NCBI GenBank assembly: GCA_018873245.2
Contig: JAEMBT020000009.1
Coordinates: 1,178,001 to 1,242,000 of the forward strand
DNA from: Archegozetes longisetosus
Lineage: Eukaryota; Arthropoda; Arachnida; Sarcoptiformes; Trhypochthoniidae
Length of the DNA: 64,000 nt
Reading direction: 5' to 3'
Shown here: piece after piece, positions 34,405 to 46,700 of the stretch
How positions within the stretch are numbered: the first letter of the stretch is position 1
Layout of the letters: each line of letters starts with the position of its first letter
Notes under the pieces: generated by a model
The model's input: only the letters and a program-made list of their open reading frames with translations
Told to the model about the DNA's origin: nothing
The model's database searches: none
Position numbers and translations under genes: made by a program

Positions 34405-37400
34405 ATGGCATCACTTATTGCTGACAATATATTCTCTACAAATTTTGCTAAAAACTCTCTTATATTAACACTATCGACAATACTATTATGTGTTGTCTCT
34501 GTTCGGTTAATCATCTACTACTTGAAATTTCGGAAGATTGTTAAACGTATCGACAAAATTCCTGGTCCTCCAGTCGGTAATGTACTGACGGGTCATCTCG
34601 AATTTTTCAGACAAAGTTCGGGCAGAAATGATTGGTTTCAACGTAAGTACTTGGGAATAAGTTTATAATAAAATTCTCTGAATTTCAGCCAATATGAAAG
34701 GCTTTAATAGTATTTGATTTATAAGTTTCAAAACCTTAAAAACTGAAGCTTTGACTGCAGGAGGAACTCTTCTCTATCAGAAAATATGGAAAGGGCTTCT
34801 CAATAGTAATAAAACCCAAGCCAAAACTTGATATTAAATATTAAGTTTTAGTAGTTTTGCCTCATTCACTAATTGAACTCATTCGTTCATTTTCTTCTGC
34901 GTCGTTCCTCGTGGGGTAGTGGAAGGTGAGCAGCCGGACTGTGTCCCTCCAACGGCCCTGATCCTCCGCCAACGGAATCAGCTCTTCAGAGTGGATCCCA
35001 AGACAACCAATGGCGGGGTTTACGACCTGAGTCTTCTACCTCGTCCGTGGCCCACCCCGTGGTCTCCCCCTTATCGGTTAAGCACAAAAGACTTTCGGGC
35101 GGCATACGAACAACGTGCCTGTACCAACGTAACTGAGACCTCTCTATCCGGAGAAGAGAGGCCACTAATTGAATTTTTTTTAATCTTACGTTTGAGACTA
35201 AAACGCCAAAAACGTATACAGTAAGACGTATACATATAATTTATGATTTCGACTAATTATTCTACTCTTAACTAATGGTAGAGTAATAGACTTCGATAAG
35301 ACCTATTACGAAAAGTTTTAATAGTATAAAACAAAAATAATATATGACTGATGTAAATATACAAATAGTTATTGGTGCAAACTCTCATTCTTATCAGGCT
35401 GTATTAATGTTGAGATAAAAGATTGATAAACACATCAATGTTGAATTAGTTCTAAATTGCTAATAATCTGGACTGCCATTCAATTAAATGTAGTGTCCAA
35501 TACTTCTTATACTCATAATCTTAAACGTAAGACTCAGATTGAAAAAATATTGAATCAGTAAATTTAAATGACTAAAGCGCTAGATATATTACATAAATAC
35601 CGATGCTTAATAAGCCCTTTTGATATTTTTCAATAGAAAAGAGGCTCCTCTTGCAGTTAAAGTTTCGGATGTAAATTATATTTTTTGAGAATTTTCAATA
35701 CTAATAACCTTATGTCTCAAAGAAATTTTCAACACATTTGTCGGCATCACAAAAATCTATCAACAAAGCAATGAAGGACTTATGAGAGTATGGATCGGAC
35801 CGACACAGCCAATGGTCATTATATTTGATGCCGAAACAGCAGAAGTGAGTCTAAAGAAAGAATTTCTCAGTTGATTAACTAATTTTTGATTACCAAAAAT
35901 TGATGTTCAACTAATTTTCAAAATCAGGGCTTATTGACAAGTAATACCAACATCGATAAGTCATCTGAATATGATTTCGCTGTTCCGTGGTTAGGGTTAG
36001 GACTTTTTACGAGGTACGAAAAAGTCATACATCCGAACAAGTATTTCGTCTAAAAGGTTTACAATGTCGACAGTTATACAGATAACATCTAAAAATGAAA
36101 TATTTGAATGCGATTGAATGACGAAATGAGTTGCAATACTAACAAAATTGAATTTGATATAATTTCAGTACTGGTGACAGATGGAGATCACACAGAAAGA
36201 TGTTGACGCCTGCCTTTCACTTCCGTATATTAGAAAGTTTTGTGCCTATAATTAATAAACAGCAGCAGATTATGATGAAAATCATTGATGAACTACAGCA
36301 AAAAAATAATGGCATTATAGATGATATCAAACCCTTGATAACTAACTGTGCGCTCGATATTATATGCGGTAAAATAACTGTAAATTCACTCAAATTCATT
36401 TAAGTGATGTCAAGCTTTTTAGAAACGGCAATGGGAGTGAGTATTAATGCGCAAACAGATCCAGAATCTAAGTACTCGAAAGCTGTCCGCAAAGTCTTAG
36501 ACTTGTTTACTCTAAGATTTTTGTCTCCATGGCTTTGGAATGACTATATCTTTCCCTTAACTCCAACTGGTATTGAGCAGAAAAAGACAATTAAGTATTT
36601 GCATGATTTCACTGATTCGGTAATTGAATAACTGTTCATAAATAGAAAGCAGATTCACAATTTGAAATTTTTTAAATACATTTCAATTAAAAGGTTATCA
36701 AACGAAAAAAAGGAGAAATTCTACAGAAAATGAGTGCAAACAATTTAAACAAAAGCGGATCGACTATTGAAGAGACAATGAATGATATCGGGACCAAAAG
36801 AGTTCTGGCATTTCTCGATAATTTATTGACACAGAATATAAAAGATCCGCAACAGTTCACTGAAAAGGATGTCAGAGCAGAAGTGGACACATTCATGAGC
36901 GCAGGACAAGACACCTCTTCAGCTACAGTCCAATTTTCACTTCAACTTATAGGCCATTATCCAGAAGTACAGGTAATAAAACCCCAAAACCTAAACTCCC
37001 ACTCATTCAACATAAATCGAAATTTTAATTGAATATCAAATTCATTGCTAAAGGCTAGAATTCACGAAGAATTAGATGCTATTTATGGTGATGATCCTAC
37101 TCGAGATATCAAGTTTGATGACTTAAGACAAATGAAATATCTTGAGAAGTGCATTAAAGAAGCGCTTCGAATATATCCTCCCGTTTTGTTCATAGCACGT
37201 AAAAGTACTGAAGAGTTTAAGATCAAAGACTATGTCATACCTGTTGGCACGACTTGTTTAGTACTCTTCTACCAGTTACACAGGGATCCCAAATATTTTC
37301 CTAATCCTGAAGTTTTCGATCCTGAAAGATTTTCGACTGAGAATATGAATGGAAGACATGCTTTCGCTTATACCCCGTTTAGTGCAGGCCCGAGAAATTG

Positions 37401-37688
37401 TATCGGGCAGAGGTTTGTATATTAAAGTCATATTACTGTTGTCTCGTATGACTTCTTTTTATAGAAAATTTTCTCTCAACTGATTTAAGCAGTTATGAAA
37501 TGCCTTTTAATTTGCATTTAATTTTGTTGAATAGATTTGCATTGCAAACAGTCAAAGCTTTATTGGCATCAATATTGAGAAAATATAAGATCACTTCATT
37601 GGTTCCTTTAGATAAGGTTGAATTGGCGATCGGCACTACTATGGGCCCCAAAAATAAGATAACTTTGAAGTTTGAGTTAAGACAGTAA
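34405..37688 (+). CDS. cytochrome P450, CYP4 clan, complete
   Basis: Eight exons: 34405-34642, 35723-35844, 35928-36013, 36169-36368, 36423-36619, 36694-36972, 37054-37412 and 37535-37688. All phases agree, giving 544 residues. An N-terminal membrane anchor (LILTLSTILLCVVSVRLII) and the PGPP hinge place it on the ER surface. Landmarks: TGDRWRSHRKMLTPAFHF (C-helix WxxxR), the oxygen-activating I-helix AGQDTS at 351-356, ExxR at E410-R413, the PERF motif and the haem loop FSAGPRNCIGQR with ligand Cys490. CYP4 enzymes typically omega-hydroxylate fatty acids or oxidise foreign compounds; the substrate here is unknown. Introns are 54-155 bases except intron 1 (about 1.1 kb), which carries a G+C-rich insert. 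The exon 5 acceptor at 36421-36422 was chosen over an upstream AG because it restores ICETAMG. Confidence 0.93.
34900..35220. other. G+C-rich insert in P450 intron 1
   Basis: About 320 bases of clearly higher G+C content sit inside an AT-rich intron. An open frame spans most of it (34919-35224) but matches nothing I know. The tail is a T-run, and a short AT-rich direct continuation follows. It could be a SINE or other retroposed sequence, or a piece of foreign DNA. I see no clear A/B boxes. Confidence 0.45.
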
Positions 37689-40187
37689 AACTTGTTATGT
37701 AAACTTCAATGAAATGACAGATTTATCAATTGTTTATTCATGTTTGGAATATAATTAGCTTTTTATGTATCCCTAATTGAGTTTTTTGTAATCTAGCAGT
37801 TCAACGTTTAAGCAAACTTTATTTTAACAAATAATTAATTAGTTTTAATTAAATGAACTAATCAACAAAAAAGCCTATCAAATAAATTTCAAATAAAAAT
37901 TAATTTTATACACCTTTTGCTTGAACGTTATATTGTATGGTATGTGCCATCGATTTCTAAGCTCAGATATTGAGTACAACTTAAATGTTACGCATCGATC
38001 AGATCCAACTTATGCGTTAAGCTTTCAAAAATATTCAACAAAAGATAATCTCTTAATCATCAATTTTGACTGAAAAATAAGCGCAGCTTAAAAATAGTGT
38101 CTAAAAAAGTAAAAGGGTAAAATATTTTGAAAACTTGTTCACTAATCAGATTATATTGTTCAACAAAATTAAAAGGAACAAATCTTCAAAATTAAAAAAA
38201 AGTTTCATATGATTAAGCAAGAATTAAACTATGCTTAGACAACAACGGATAATACTTTCAGCAAGAGTAATAAAGTGTCTAGTTAAAAGTTATAAATTCC
38301 CATTTCTAACACTATTTGTGTAACAAAGAATTTGATTATTAAAAGTTTGTTTTGAAACATGAAATTTCAAATCAGTGAGTAATTTATTTGACGTATGATT
38401 AAAATATAAAAAGCTTTAACTGTGGCGCATATAATCAAATATCAGCATCAAAACCAACTTATTTTCTCTTATTACCACTTCTATAATTTGATTCAAAGTC
38501 GATAAAAAATAAAAATGAAATGCTTTCATGCAGCTTCTGAGTCTCTGATAAGTAGTATGCCTTATGTTATTAGCATATCTAATAGACATTTTCGTCACAA
38601 ACTCAGCATCAACTAATATTTCATTATTTTTGCTATTCATAGTTTAATTTATTAACAAATTAAGTAGTAAAGATCAACTTATCACTCAATCACATAGAGA
38701 CCTGTTATTCAAGAGCTTGAATTTATTCAATATATAATAAAAATAATGAAATACTGCATTAGCTGATAAAATGTTTACTAAATATATTAATAACAAAATA
38801 CATGTTATTTATAAGTGACTCAAAAGCTGTCGAAAGTTTATTAAGTGTCGACTTTCAATCAAGTTATAAAAGTGATAAAAAGTGAAAACAAGTTGACTTT
38901 TGCTCGTACTTCCTTATCTAAACTTTTCTGTCATATTTCACTTTGAAGGCTAATCTATTTTTACACTGAATGCCCACAGTACTGGATACAGAACAAAGAT
39001 TCAGATTAATAATATGCACACACTTATAGCTTACAGATATTCAAACCTGACTATAATTCACAAAAATTTTGCGACAATGTCACTCAATTTTAAATGATAC
39101 CTGGAATTTGACCGCTTTAAATGGTTTAAGATCCACTATTTATGTTTATGTGAAATATAAATGACTACCTCTATCTCTTGAAATTTATTTGCGTCTCAAA
39201 CAAATAACTGTCGGTTAGTTATAGTTTCAAATTCCTTAGTTTTGAAAGATTTTAAACTTTCCTCTAAATCAGAAGTATTCTTACCAATAATCAACAGTTT
39301 GAGCTACATAAAATTCGACTTTATACATAATTAAATTCATTCAACATCATCATTTTATTCGTTACTAGCAGACTTTTGACTGAATATTGAAAAGTTTAAT
39401 CCAAGATGATATCCAAAGGCTTAAGTTATAGTTTAAGAAATTAAATATTTAACTCAAGTTTGAATTTTCAAATCATGATTTAATGAACAAGTTTCTGGAC
39501 AAATGTATTTCTACGCAAGCGAACATTATAGATACAGCGCCGTAACCAGGATTTTGAGTTTGGTCAAGCTAAAACCTTAAAATTGATTGAAACAATGTTT
39601 TCAAGTCAATTTTATTATTTCAAGCATTGTTCACTTCATTTTTATTAATATCAATTGAGTGAATTGAGGAAAAATCTTTTCTTTGTGTATTGAACATGTT
39701 TGATGGGACTATAGTCCCCTAAGCCCTATCCGTTGGTTACGGCTCTGTTATCTCTTAGACCTTACAAAATTATCAATTTTTATCCATAGCTTATATAATT
39801 GATTAGGTGAATACTAAATATTCAACTTTCATAGAATTCTTAGTAGAATGTAATTTATGATACTAAAAAGTAGTTCATCAATCAAAAGATCATATGTTTT
39901 GTCTTCAAGCCAGTTTCAATGTTGCTTTCGAAACTATGACCAGTAATCCAAAAATAATTTTTTCGAATATTTACAGCGAGTCTATCATAACTTATTATCT
40001 GTTTTTTTTGTTTGAAAATGTCACCAAATAAATCCATACTTTCAAACAGGATACTATTTTTTAAGAACAATTATCAATTAATGATAAAATAGAAGCAGGT
40101 GTCGAATCTCAGCCACTATACCAATAGATGTTTAGAAAGCTTTAAATTCAAGGCAAAAGAACAAACTTAGAAGAATTAGTTGTCAAC
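37689..40187. other. intergenic region between P450 and GH32 genes
   Basis: AT-rich, with AATAAA-type signals near 37876 that could serve the P450 mRNA. Minus-strand frames at 38416-38640 and 39882-40070 have no recognised domain or splice support. Confidence 0.5.
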
Positions 40188-41869
40188 ATGAGAGTTAATC
40201 GAATTTTGTGGATTTTAGTACTAATTAGTTCATTAAATATAACATTGAGTTTATATGATGAACAATATAGACCTCAACTTCACTACAGTCCACCTAAAGG
40301 GTGGATGAATGATCCAAACGGTTTGGTATATCATAAGGAAACTTATCATTTATTCTATCAGTACTACCCGAATGGCACAAAATGGGGTCCAATGCATTGG
40401 GGACATGCTGTGTCTAAAGACCTGTTTCACTGGACAACACTTCCAATAGCCCTATACCCTAACGCTCACGAATACATATTCTCTGGCAGTGCGATCATGG
40501 ACTACAATAATGTGACTGGTTTTCAAACTAGTAAGCAAAATGCAACAATGATTGCGATATACACAGCACACGGACAACCAGATAACGTGGAAAAGCAGAG
40601 TCTAGCTTATAGTAATGACGATGGCCTGACTTGGAAAAACAATCCCAACAATCCCATTATTGATAACCCTAAAGTTCCCGATTTTCGTGATCCTAAAATT
40701 TTGAAATATCACAATTCGCACTATGTCATTGTATTGGCCGCAGGAAATCATGTCAACCTTTATAAGTCAACTGATATGAAACATTGGGTCAAAACTTCTG
40801 AGTTCGGTCAGGATACTAAATTTCACGGCGTGTTCGAATGTCCAGACTTGTTCCCAATGCATGTCAATATCAATGGGTTAGAGAAAAATTAATAAAAACT
40901 TAAATCCCGATATAATGAACTGAAGGCCAGTTCTTTAATGTTCTTTATAACGGGGTTTATCTGTAGAAAAATCTACAAAATTATGATATTTTATAACTAA
41001 ACCAATTTTAACACAATTCAATCGAATTTAGTAAGTTGACTGAAAAATGGATACTAACAGTGAACTCAGGCGGACTAACGATTTATTTCATCGGATCGTT
41101 CGATGGCGAAAAGTTTACAAATGATAATCCATCAAATGAAACCCTATGGCTTGATTACGGACCTGATAGTTATGCTGGTGTGACCTGGAATGCAGTGCCT
41201 AACAATAGGACGATATTCATTGCATGGATGAATAACTGGGCATATGCTGGAGATGTTCCGACAGGAGTCTGGAGAGGACAGACATCAATCCCACGTGAAC
41301 TCAGTCTTATTACTAATTCTGATAAGAAGCTATTGCTATCATCAACGCCTGTACCAGAAATTAACAGTCTGTCAGCTAGATCTGTGCCTGTAATTCATGA
41401 TGGCCAACAAGTATTAAACGCCAACTCCAAAATTGATATTAATAGTTTGGCCAAAATTCAATCTAAATTACTTGATATTCAGTTAAGTCTAGATATTAGT
41501 GGTATTGATAATCACGATATTTTTGGCCTTCATTTTGGTAAAGATAAGCTATCGGTTTATTTTAATGCTGCAGATAATAAATACCACATCGATCGATCCA
41601 AAGCCGGTAAAAATGACTTCAGCACAAAGTTTTCACCATTGCTTAGCGCTCCGAGACTTACTTCGACTAAGTCTATGAATTTAAGATTGATTGTTGACGT
41701 CTCATCTGTTGAATTATTTGCTGATAATGGTCTCACTGTTATGACTGCTCTTTATTTTCCGACTGAAAACTTCAATTCAGTGATTGATTTGTTTTTGGAA
41801 TCGAAATCTAAAACTTCGCAAATCAAAGTCAATAACCTTACAGTTCATGAACTGAAAGGTGTTTGGTAA
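40188..41869 (+). CDS. secreted GH32 beta-fructofuranosidase/levanase-type enzyme
   Basis: Two exons, 40188-40876 and 41032-41869, joined in phase 2 across a 155-base intron, give 508 residues. A signal peptide (ILWILVLISSLNITLS) opens the protein. The five-bladed propeller carries the GH32 catalytic triad: nucleophile Asp42 in WMNDPNG, transition-state stabiliser Asp168 in FRDPK and acid/base Glu217 in ECPDLF. The C-terminal beta-sandwich shows SVELFADNGLTVMT. The enzyme would hydrolyse terminal beta-fructosyl bonds of sucrose or fructans outside the cell. GH32 is absent from most animals; known arthropod members are taken to be bacterial acquisitions. The intron, the signal peptide and codon usage like the neighbours argue against contamination. 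Exact substrate preference cannot be read from sequence. Confidence 0.93.
40902..40958. repeat. imperfect hairpin inside the GH32 intron
   Basis: The arms AAATCCCGATATAATGAAC and GTTCTTTATAACGGGGTTT match as complements at 16 of 19 positions, around a 19-base loop. TATAACGGGGTTTAT-like sequence also occurs at about 52183-52198 in a pogo-like element, so the intron may contain a transposon relic. Confidence 0.5.
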
Positions 41870-41996
41870 ACATGTTTCGACTAATTCAGTTTTACAAAAT
41901 CATACTTATATTAAATTTGAACATATAAGTCAACTTTGAATTTGAAATATATATTGATGCAAAACTAAGGTTCTTAAAAGTTTGAGAAGTTTTATG

Positions 41997-42002
41997 AATA
42001 AA
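41997..42002 (+). terminator. polyadenylation signal (AATAAA) for GH32
   Basis: A canonical hexamer lies about 128 bases after the GH32 stop codon. It is the first perfect match downstream that I see; assignment is by position only. Confidence 0.45.
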
Positions 42003-42373
42003 AGCTTATTTGCACATTAGAAACGATTTGATACTTCCTTCAAATTATAAGCAGTAGACGCGACACTTTATTATAAGAATTTCAACTTTTCTATGATTAC
42101 GGCTTTTATGTGAATAAAGTTGACTTATTCGAACCAAAGGTCTGTAGTCAGTCAGATTAGCTTCTCATAAAGCTACCCTAATTCTCTCAATATGAAAATA
42201 AAACAAAAATGAAAATAAAAATGATATGACTTTAGTAAAAGTTTAAACTGAGTTTAAGAAAATGAAATTAAGAAATGAAATACTAGAGATGAGAACAATT
42301 AGGTGGAAATAGTGGGTTAAATGAAGAGACATTTATTGCTAATAATTTCGAGAATTCTTGACAAAATTACTTT

Positions 42374-42622
42374 CTAATTTTGCATCTTCTTGTTATAGAA
42401 ATGTATTTGTTTATAAAAGTGTACAAAATTATGATGAAAACTAAACATAATGTCCATCTTTAATAATACACTTTCGTCATTTCCATTCATCAAATATCTT
42501 TTCGTAGTCATTTTGTCAACCTCTTTAGGTAACCGGACATTCTTCTTGAGCTCATCTTCAGATTTAAACTCGTATCTTCGAATAAGTTTCTTCAGTCCAG
42601 GATATAGTCCAAAATCATTCAT
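42374..42622 (-). pseudogene. mariner-superfamily transposase C-terminal fragment
   Basis: The frame begins DFGLYPGLKKLIRRYEFKSE and continues DELKKNV. This fits the post-catalytic tail of mariner-type transposases ('DFxLFPxLKxxLRGxxFxSxxELxxAV'), including the Asp that follows the catalytic block. It lacks all upstream catalytic parts. Its sequence is mirrored on the plus strand at 42660-42880. Confidence 0.6.
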
Positions 42623-42659
42623 AGCAATATCTTATAAGTGAGGAGATTGGCCTAATTTC

Positions 42660-42880
42660 TGCAATCTTTTCCCTCAAAAACAACTTCGATGAACTTAAGA
42701 AGATTATGTTCGGTCACCTAAAGAGACTGACACAAAATGACTTCGAAAAGATATTCAACGAGGGGAAATGACAAATGTGAAGTATATTATTAAAGATGAA
42801 CGTTGTGTTTAGTTTGTATCATAATTTTATACACTTTTATAAACAAATACAATTTCTATAACAAAAAGCGCATTAGAAAG
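42660..42880 (+). pseudogene. inverted partner of the transposase fragment
   Basis: The plus strand carries a decayed copy with GATGAACTTAAGAAGATTATG, then a segment translating as LKRLTQNDFEKIF. It ends with a 3' flank (TACACTTTTATAAACAAATAC) shared with the minus-strand fragment. It keeps the 'ltxxdFxkiF' helix lost from the other arm. The two form a hairpin of about 0.5 kb. Confidence 0.55.
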
Positions 42881-43277
42881 TAAACGCAGTAATACAAAAA
42901 CAAGCTTTAAAAATATAATAAACGTGCGTATTATACGTAAGGTACGCATTGTCTATAAAGTAAATATTATTTTTAAAATAAGACCTATTCAGAGGAGCGC
43001 GCGTTAAATTCGAGAAATTAGGGTAAGTTTTCTTGAACGAGTTTCAAAGGCCTTATTGAAAGCAGTCTGAACAATTCAAAATAAAACAGAACTTAATCTA
43101 ATTATTGGTGAAATAGAAAAAATTTTATTAAATATTTCAGAATCTTTAACTTAAAAGAAATGTAACAAAATTATAACAACAATATTATAAACTTGAGAAA
43201 AATGAAACCGAAAAATATTTAATGCCATTGAATAATATTATTTTCGGCATATTAGCTGAAAGCGTGTGACAAACTTT
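42881..43277. other. intergenic spacer
   Basis: AT-rich DNA between the transposase hairpin and the phosphodiesterase 3' end. I see nothing in it. Confidence 0.5.
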
Positions 43278-46200
43278 TCACAAACGAAATGATCTGGCTC
43301 TCTCGAGACCACCCGATTTACTAATCATTTTAGGGCTTCCCACCTCTACCGGTAATTCAATTCTGATTCTGTCTACACTTAATCTCTTCTGTTCTTCTAA
43401 TTTCATCAGTTCTTTCCAACGATCCAAGTTTTCGCTGCAAAAGCAAATCATCGAAAGAGATTTTATTAAATCACAGAAGCATAAAGACATTGAAAACAAA
43501 ATTTTAAATTACAGGCAGTTATTCAGATATCTATAGACGTCGGGTAACAAGTCTTTGATCAGTTGCAAACAAGGAATGGTTATATTGCTTAGAAACTCGA
43601 CTTGACTTCTGGGCTGTTGATCAGCTCTTCTTCTATCCATAAGAGGAATCGGTTCTCTTCCCTGTTGTCGTTCGATATCTCCCTGAGCGTAAAATTCTTC
43701 AAACAATTTTTTGGTCTTAGATTTTGTTTCGTCCCATGGAAGTGCAGTCGAGTTGAGGTCTGCCCCATTCATAGCAATCGCTGATAACAATAATCTTTAG
43801 ATATTTGAGCGAATAAAAAATTAGATCTTGAATCAGATTTTTCTAAAGTTTGTTTTTTTTATATCTGTTACTTATGCTCTTTATTATTCCAGTCGAAAGA
43901 TTCACTTTGAATGATAGGTTGGAGCAGCGCTTTGTTAGTAAAATATTTGGCCAAATCCGTGGCTAATATATAGTGCTTAATATATGCTAAGACTTTTTTA
44001 TATTCTTCTGATGACATGTTCTTAAGAATATTCTGACCGCTTTGCTATATTTAGAATAATTTTAGTTAAGAATTTAGTTAAAAGAAATGGTTTTGACAAA
44101 TTCGTTAATACATTACTTGTAATATCGAAACTGTTTGATTGAAGTGATGGTACTCTAAAGGAGATGTCGAATAAATAGCAGCCAATGAAGCAGAAGAATT
44201 GATCAGAAATTGATTGTTAGTTCCTCTGTGGTCGAGATCATGACAGAGACCTGATACGAAAAATGAAAACTTCTCTAACGGTGTAAAATTGTCACAATCT
44301 TTAGTGAATATATAGATAGTATGCGCAACACTATAGCCATGGGACCAGTTATGATACGGAACTTTTCGGTAATTCTTCCTAACAGTCAGCGTAAACCTGT
44401 ATAAGTCGTCGTTATCGAATTTGGTCACACCCGCAAATGAGTTGAGTATTTTCACAGTACTCAAAACTTTTTCGTCACTTGATAACTTGTAGGGAGAAAA
44501 CGATGGCCTAGTTTTGCAAAGAAAGTACAATTAGACTGCTTTTCATCCATTATAATAAAGACACTAATATTTGATGATCATACTCTGTTTCATCATTTAT
44601 TGAATCCAATGATTGCTTTCTGATAGTCATAAGTTCATCATTAGTACAGGTATTATGATATGAAAGTACTTCTAAAGCCACTTTATATTTTTGTTCTGAT
44701 TTATGTATTTTTTCATAAAGCTATCAAAAGATTGATTCAAAAATAAAAGAACATGGCTTTTTCAAAAACAAAAAAATGCTTTTCGATACTAACTTTTGAA
44801 TGATCTAAAGCTAGCCCACAATAAGTAGCAAACAACGCAAACGAGTCTTCGTCATCTTTGGTAAAGATACCATCTTTTTTATTGACCATTTGAAGAACAC
44901 CAATGACTCTATAGAAATAATAACCCATTGTGATGTTTGTCAAAGCGAAAATATCTAACATATCGCATACTTGTCCCTTATGAATATAGGCATGCACAGT
45001 AAACTCTTTGTGTGGTAACCAGTCTTCTGATCAATACTACGATTGAATCTTTCATCTTCATAAGCATTTGGTATATTTAGAGATTCACCAGTTTTGGCCA
45101 CATAGCCTGCAATACCCGAACCAATTGGAAATCTGATCTCTTTTTTAAGTGCGATCTCTTCTTTATTATCGTTAACGTCAAAGATATGTGCATATAATTG
45201 ATTGCTTGTGTGGTCGACGAGAAATAGTGAAGTCCTGTCAGCGTTTACTAAATTACGCGCGAATTCCTAAAAACAAAATCAGAGCATAATAAAAGTTGTG
45301 ATTTTATTTCTATCTATCTATCGATCAATCAATTACTAGAATCTTAGTGACGACTGAGTCCATATTAACCATGTCTTGAAATATTGATCTGTTTAGTAAT
45401 GAGAAAGCTCTTTTACTGTTATAATGTTCCCGATTTATGCTGAATAATGGAAACATTGAATGATTAATACATACTTGACAACTGAGAGTAGAAATGTATT
45501 TAATTTTCTTTGTTGTGATAGATTGTAATACAACTATTTAGAGAATATATAAATTAAATATAGACTTAATTATTGACCGAAAAATTAGTCAAAGCTTACT
45601 TCTGCGTAATGAAGAGCTACTCCACCCCAGACTAAATAACTATTGGCTATCTAATTTAGGATAATCATAAAATACCATTTAAAAATCAATTTATTTGATT
45701 AAATAACAGGTTATTGTTTATAATAAGAACCTCTTCATCCTCTTCGTGGAAAGAAGTCGAGCCTTTTTTGCGGTATAGTTCAAGTACACCTAAAGATTTA
45801 TCATTCATTTAGAAATCTGCAATTTCCAATAGAATATTCTTCATTCTGACCGATAAGAGTATTGTCCGCTTGAACTATAGGTAATGCGAGAGCGAATAAC
45901 GTGTTTTTTGGAGCAAACGGTACCCCATTTGGGAATCTGTTGTCCTATTTTTATTAGCGATAACAAAATATGTCAAATCATTTCTCATTTTGATTCATGT
46001 CTAACTCTCATACATATTCATCCAATTGACAAAATATCGCTTTTTTGCATTTTGACACATAGACTGCGAGTGTATTTTGATTGTAGTTCTCATCGAAACT
46101 TGTATTCTTTAAATGGCAAAGATTTTCAATAGTTTTCAGCTCCTGATCAATAAAATAGTAAACATTTAACTGAAATATAACCGTAAAAATGGCTATTTTC

Positions 46201-46700
46201 TATAGTTATTATCAAAACTTTTATTCCTATCGAAGTGAAATAAGGTTGATTTATAGCTATAAAATTTGATTAATAACTATTTACTTAGATTTTATGAACA
46301 TATAACTAATGGTAATAATAATAAGTAACTAATTACTTTAGCGACTGGGTCATAAAGGAATAGATTCCAATGATTAGCGCTAATAGCCGAGGCCACAGTT
46401 GATGACAATTCGTGTAATACATAAACCTTATTCGGCATATCGTACAGCGAATTAGTTAATGACTGAAGCATTTTTCGCTTATCCGCGTGAACGCAAAACT
46501 AAACAATGAGTTGACGTGAAACAGTAATCTAAGAATTAAATCGTAATGTTTTCACTTACTTTATAGCGAGATAGGCTTAACTTTTTATTCCGATTGTTAT
46601 GTGTTTTCCTTATAAGCCATCGCTCTATTTGTTCTGTTGATATATTATTGATCACATAATTGTCTAAATAATCCGGATTTTGGTTCAGAAAGTCATCCAT
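43278..46700 (-). CDS. cyclic nucleotide phosphodiesterase, PDE5/PDE11 type with two GAF domains
   Basis: About 14 exons, 46700 down to 43278, encode roughly 760 residues. After an N-terminal helix (EQIERWLIRK), GAF-A spans the exons from 46498 to 45600 and ends ANSYLVWGGVALHYAE. GAF-B covers 45337-44794 (NADRTSLFLVDH, FPIGSGIAGYVAKTGESLN). The catalytic domain holds VPYHNWSHGYSVAH and CHDLDHRGTNN, with the metal-binding His and Asp residues, then ILATDLAKYF and IAMNGADLN. It would hydrolyse cGMP and/or cAMP in the cytosol, with GAF domains giving cyclic-nucleotide control. The sequence around HHFNQTVSIL favours PDE11 or a close relative. All joins fit GT-AG and phase except one: the exon ending 45600 is phase 0, whereas the next (45439-45337) needs phase 2, so a small exon or base error is missed there. 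The start at 46700 is the first ATG but is not proven. Confidence 0.88.

Noticed and set aside
38416..38640. 74-codon minus-strand open frame
   Set aside because: Composition looks ordinary, but nothing supports transcription or homology; kept only as a note under the intergenic entry.
40188..41869. GH32 gene as bacterial contamination
   Set aside because: It has a spliceosomal intron with proper GT-AG ends, a eukaryote-style signal peptide, AT-rich codons like its neighbours, and animal genes on both sides.
45884..46132. Plus-strand open frame within the phosphodiesterase gene
   Set aside because: It lies antisense to conserved GAF-A exons whose motifs and splice phases are clear.
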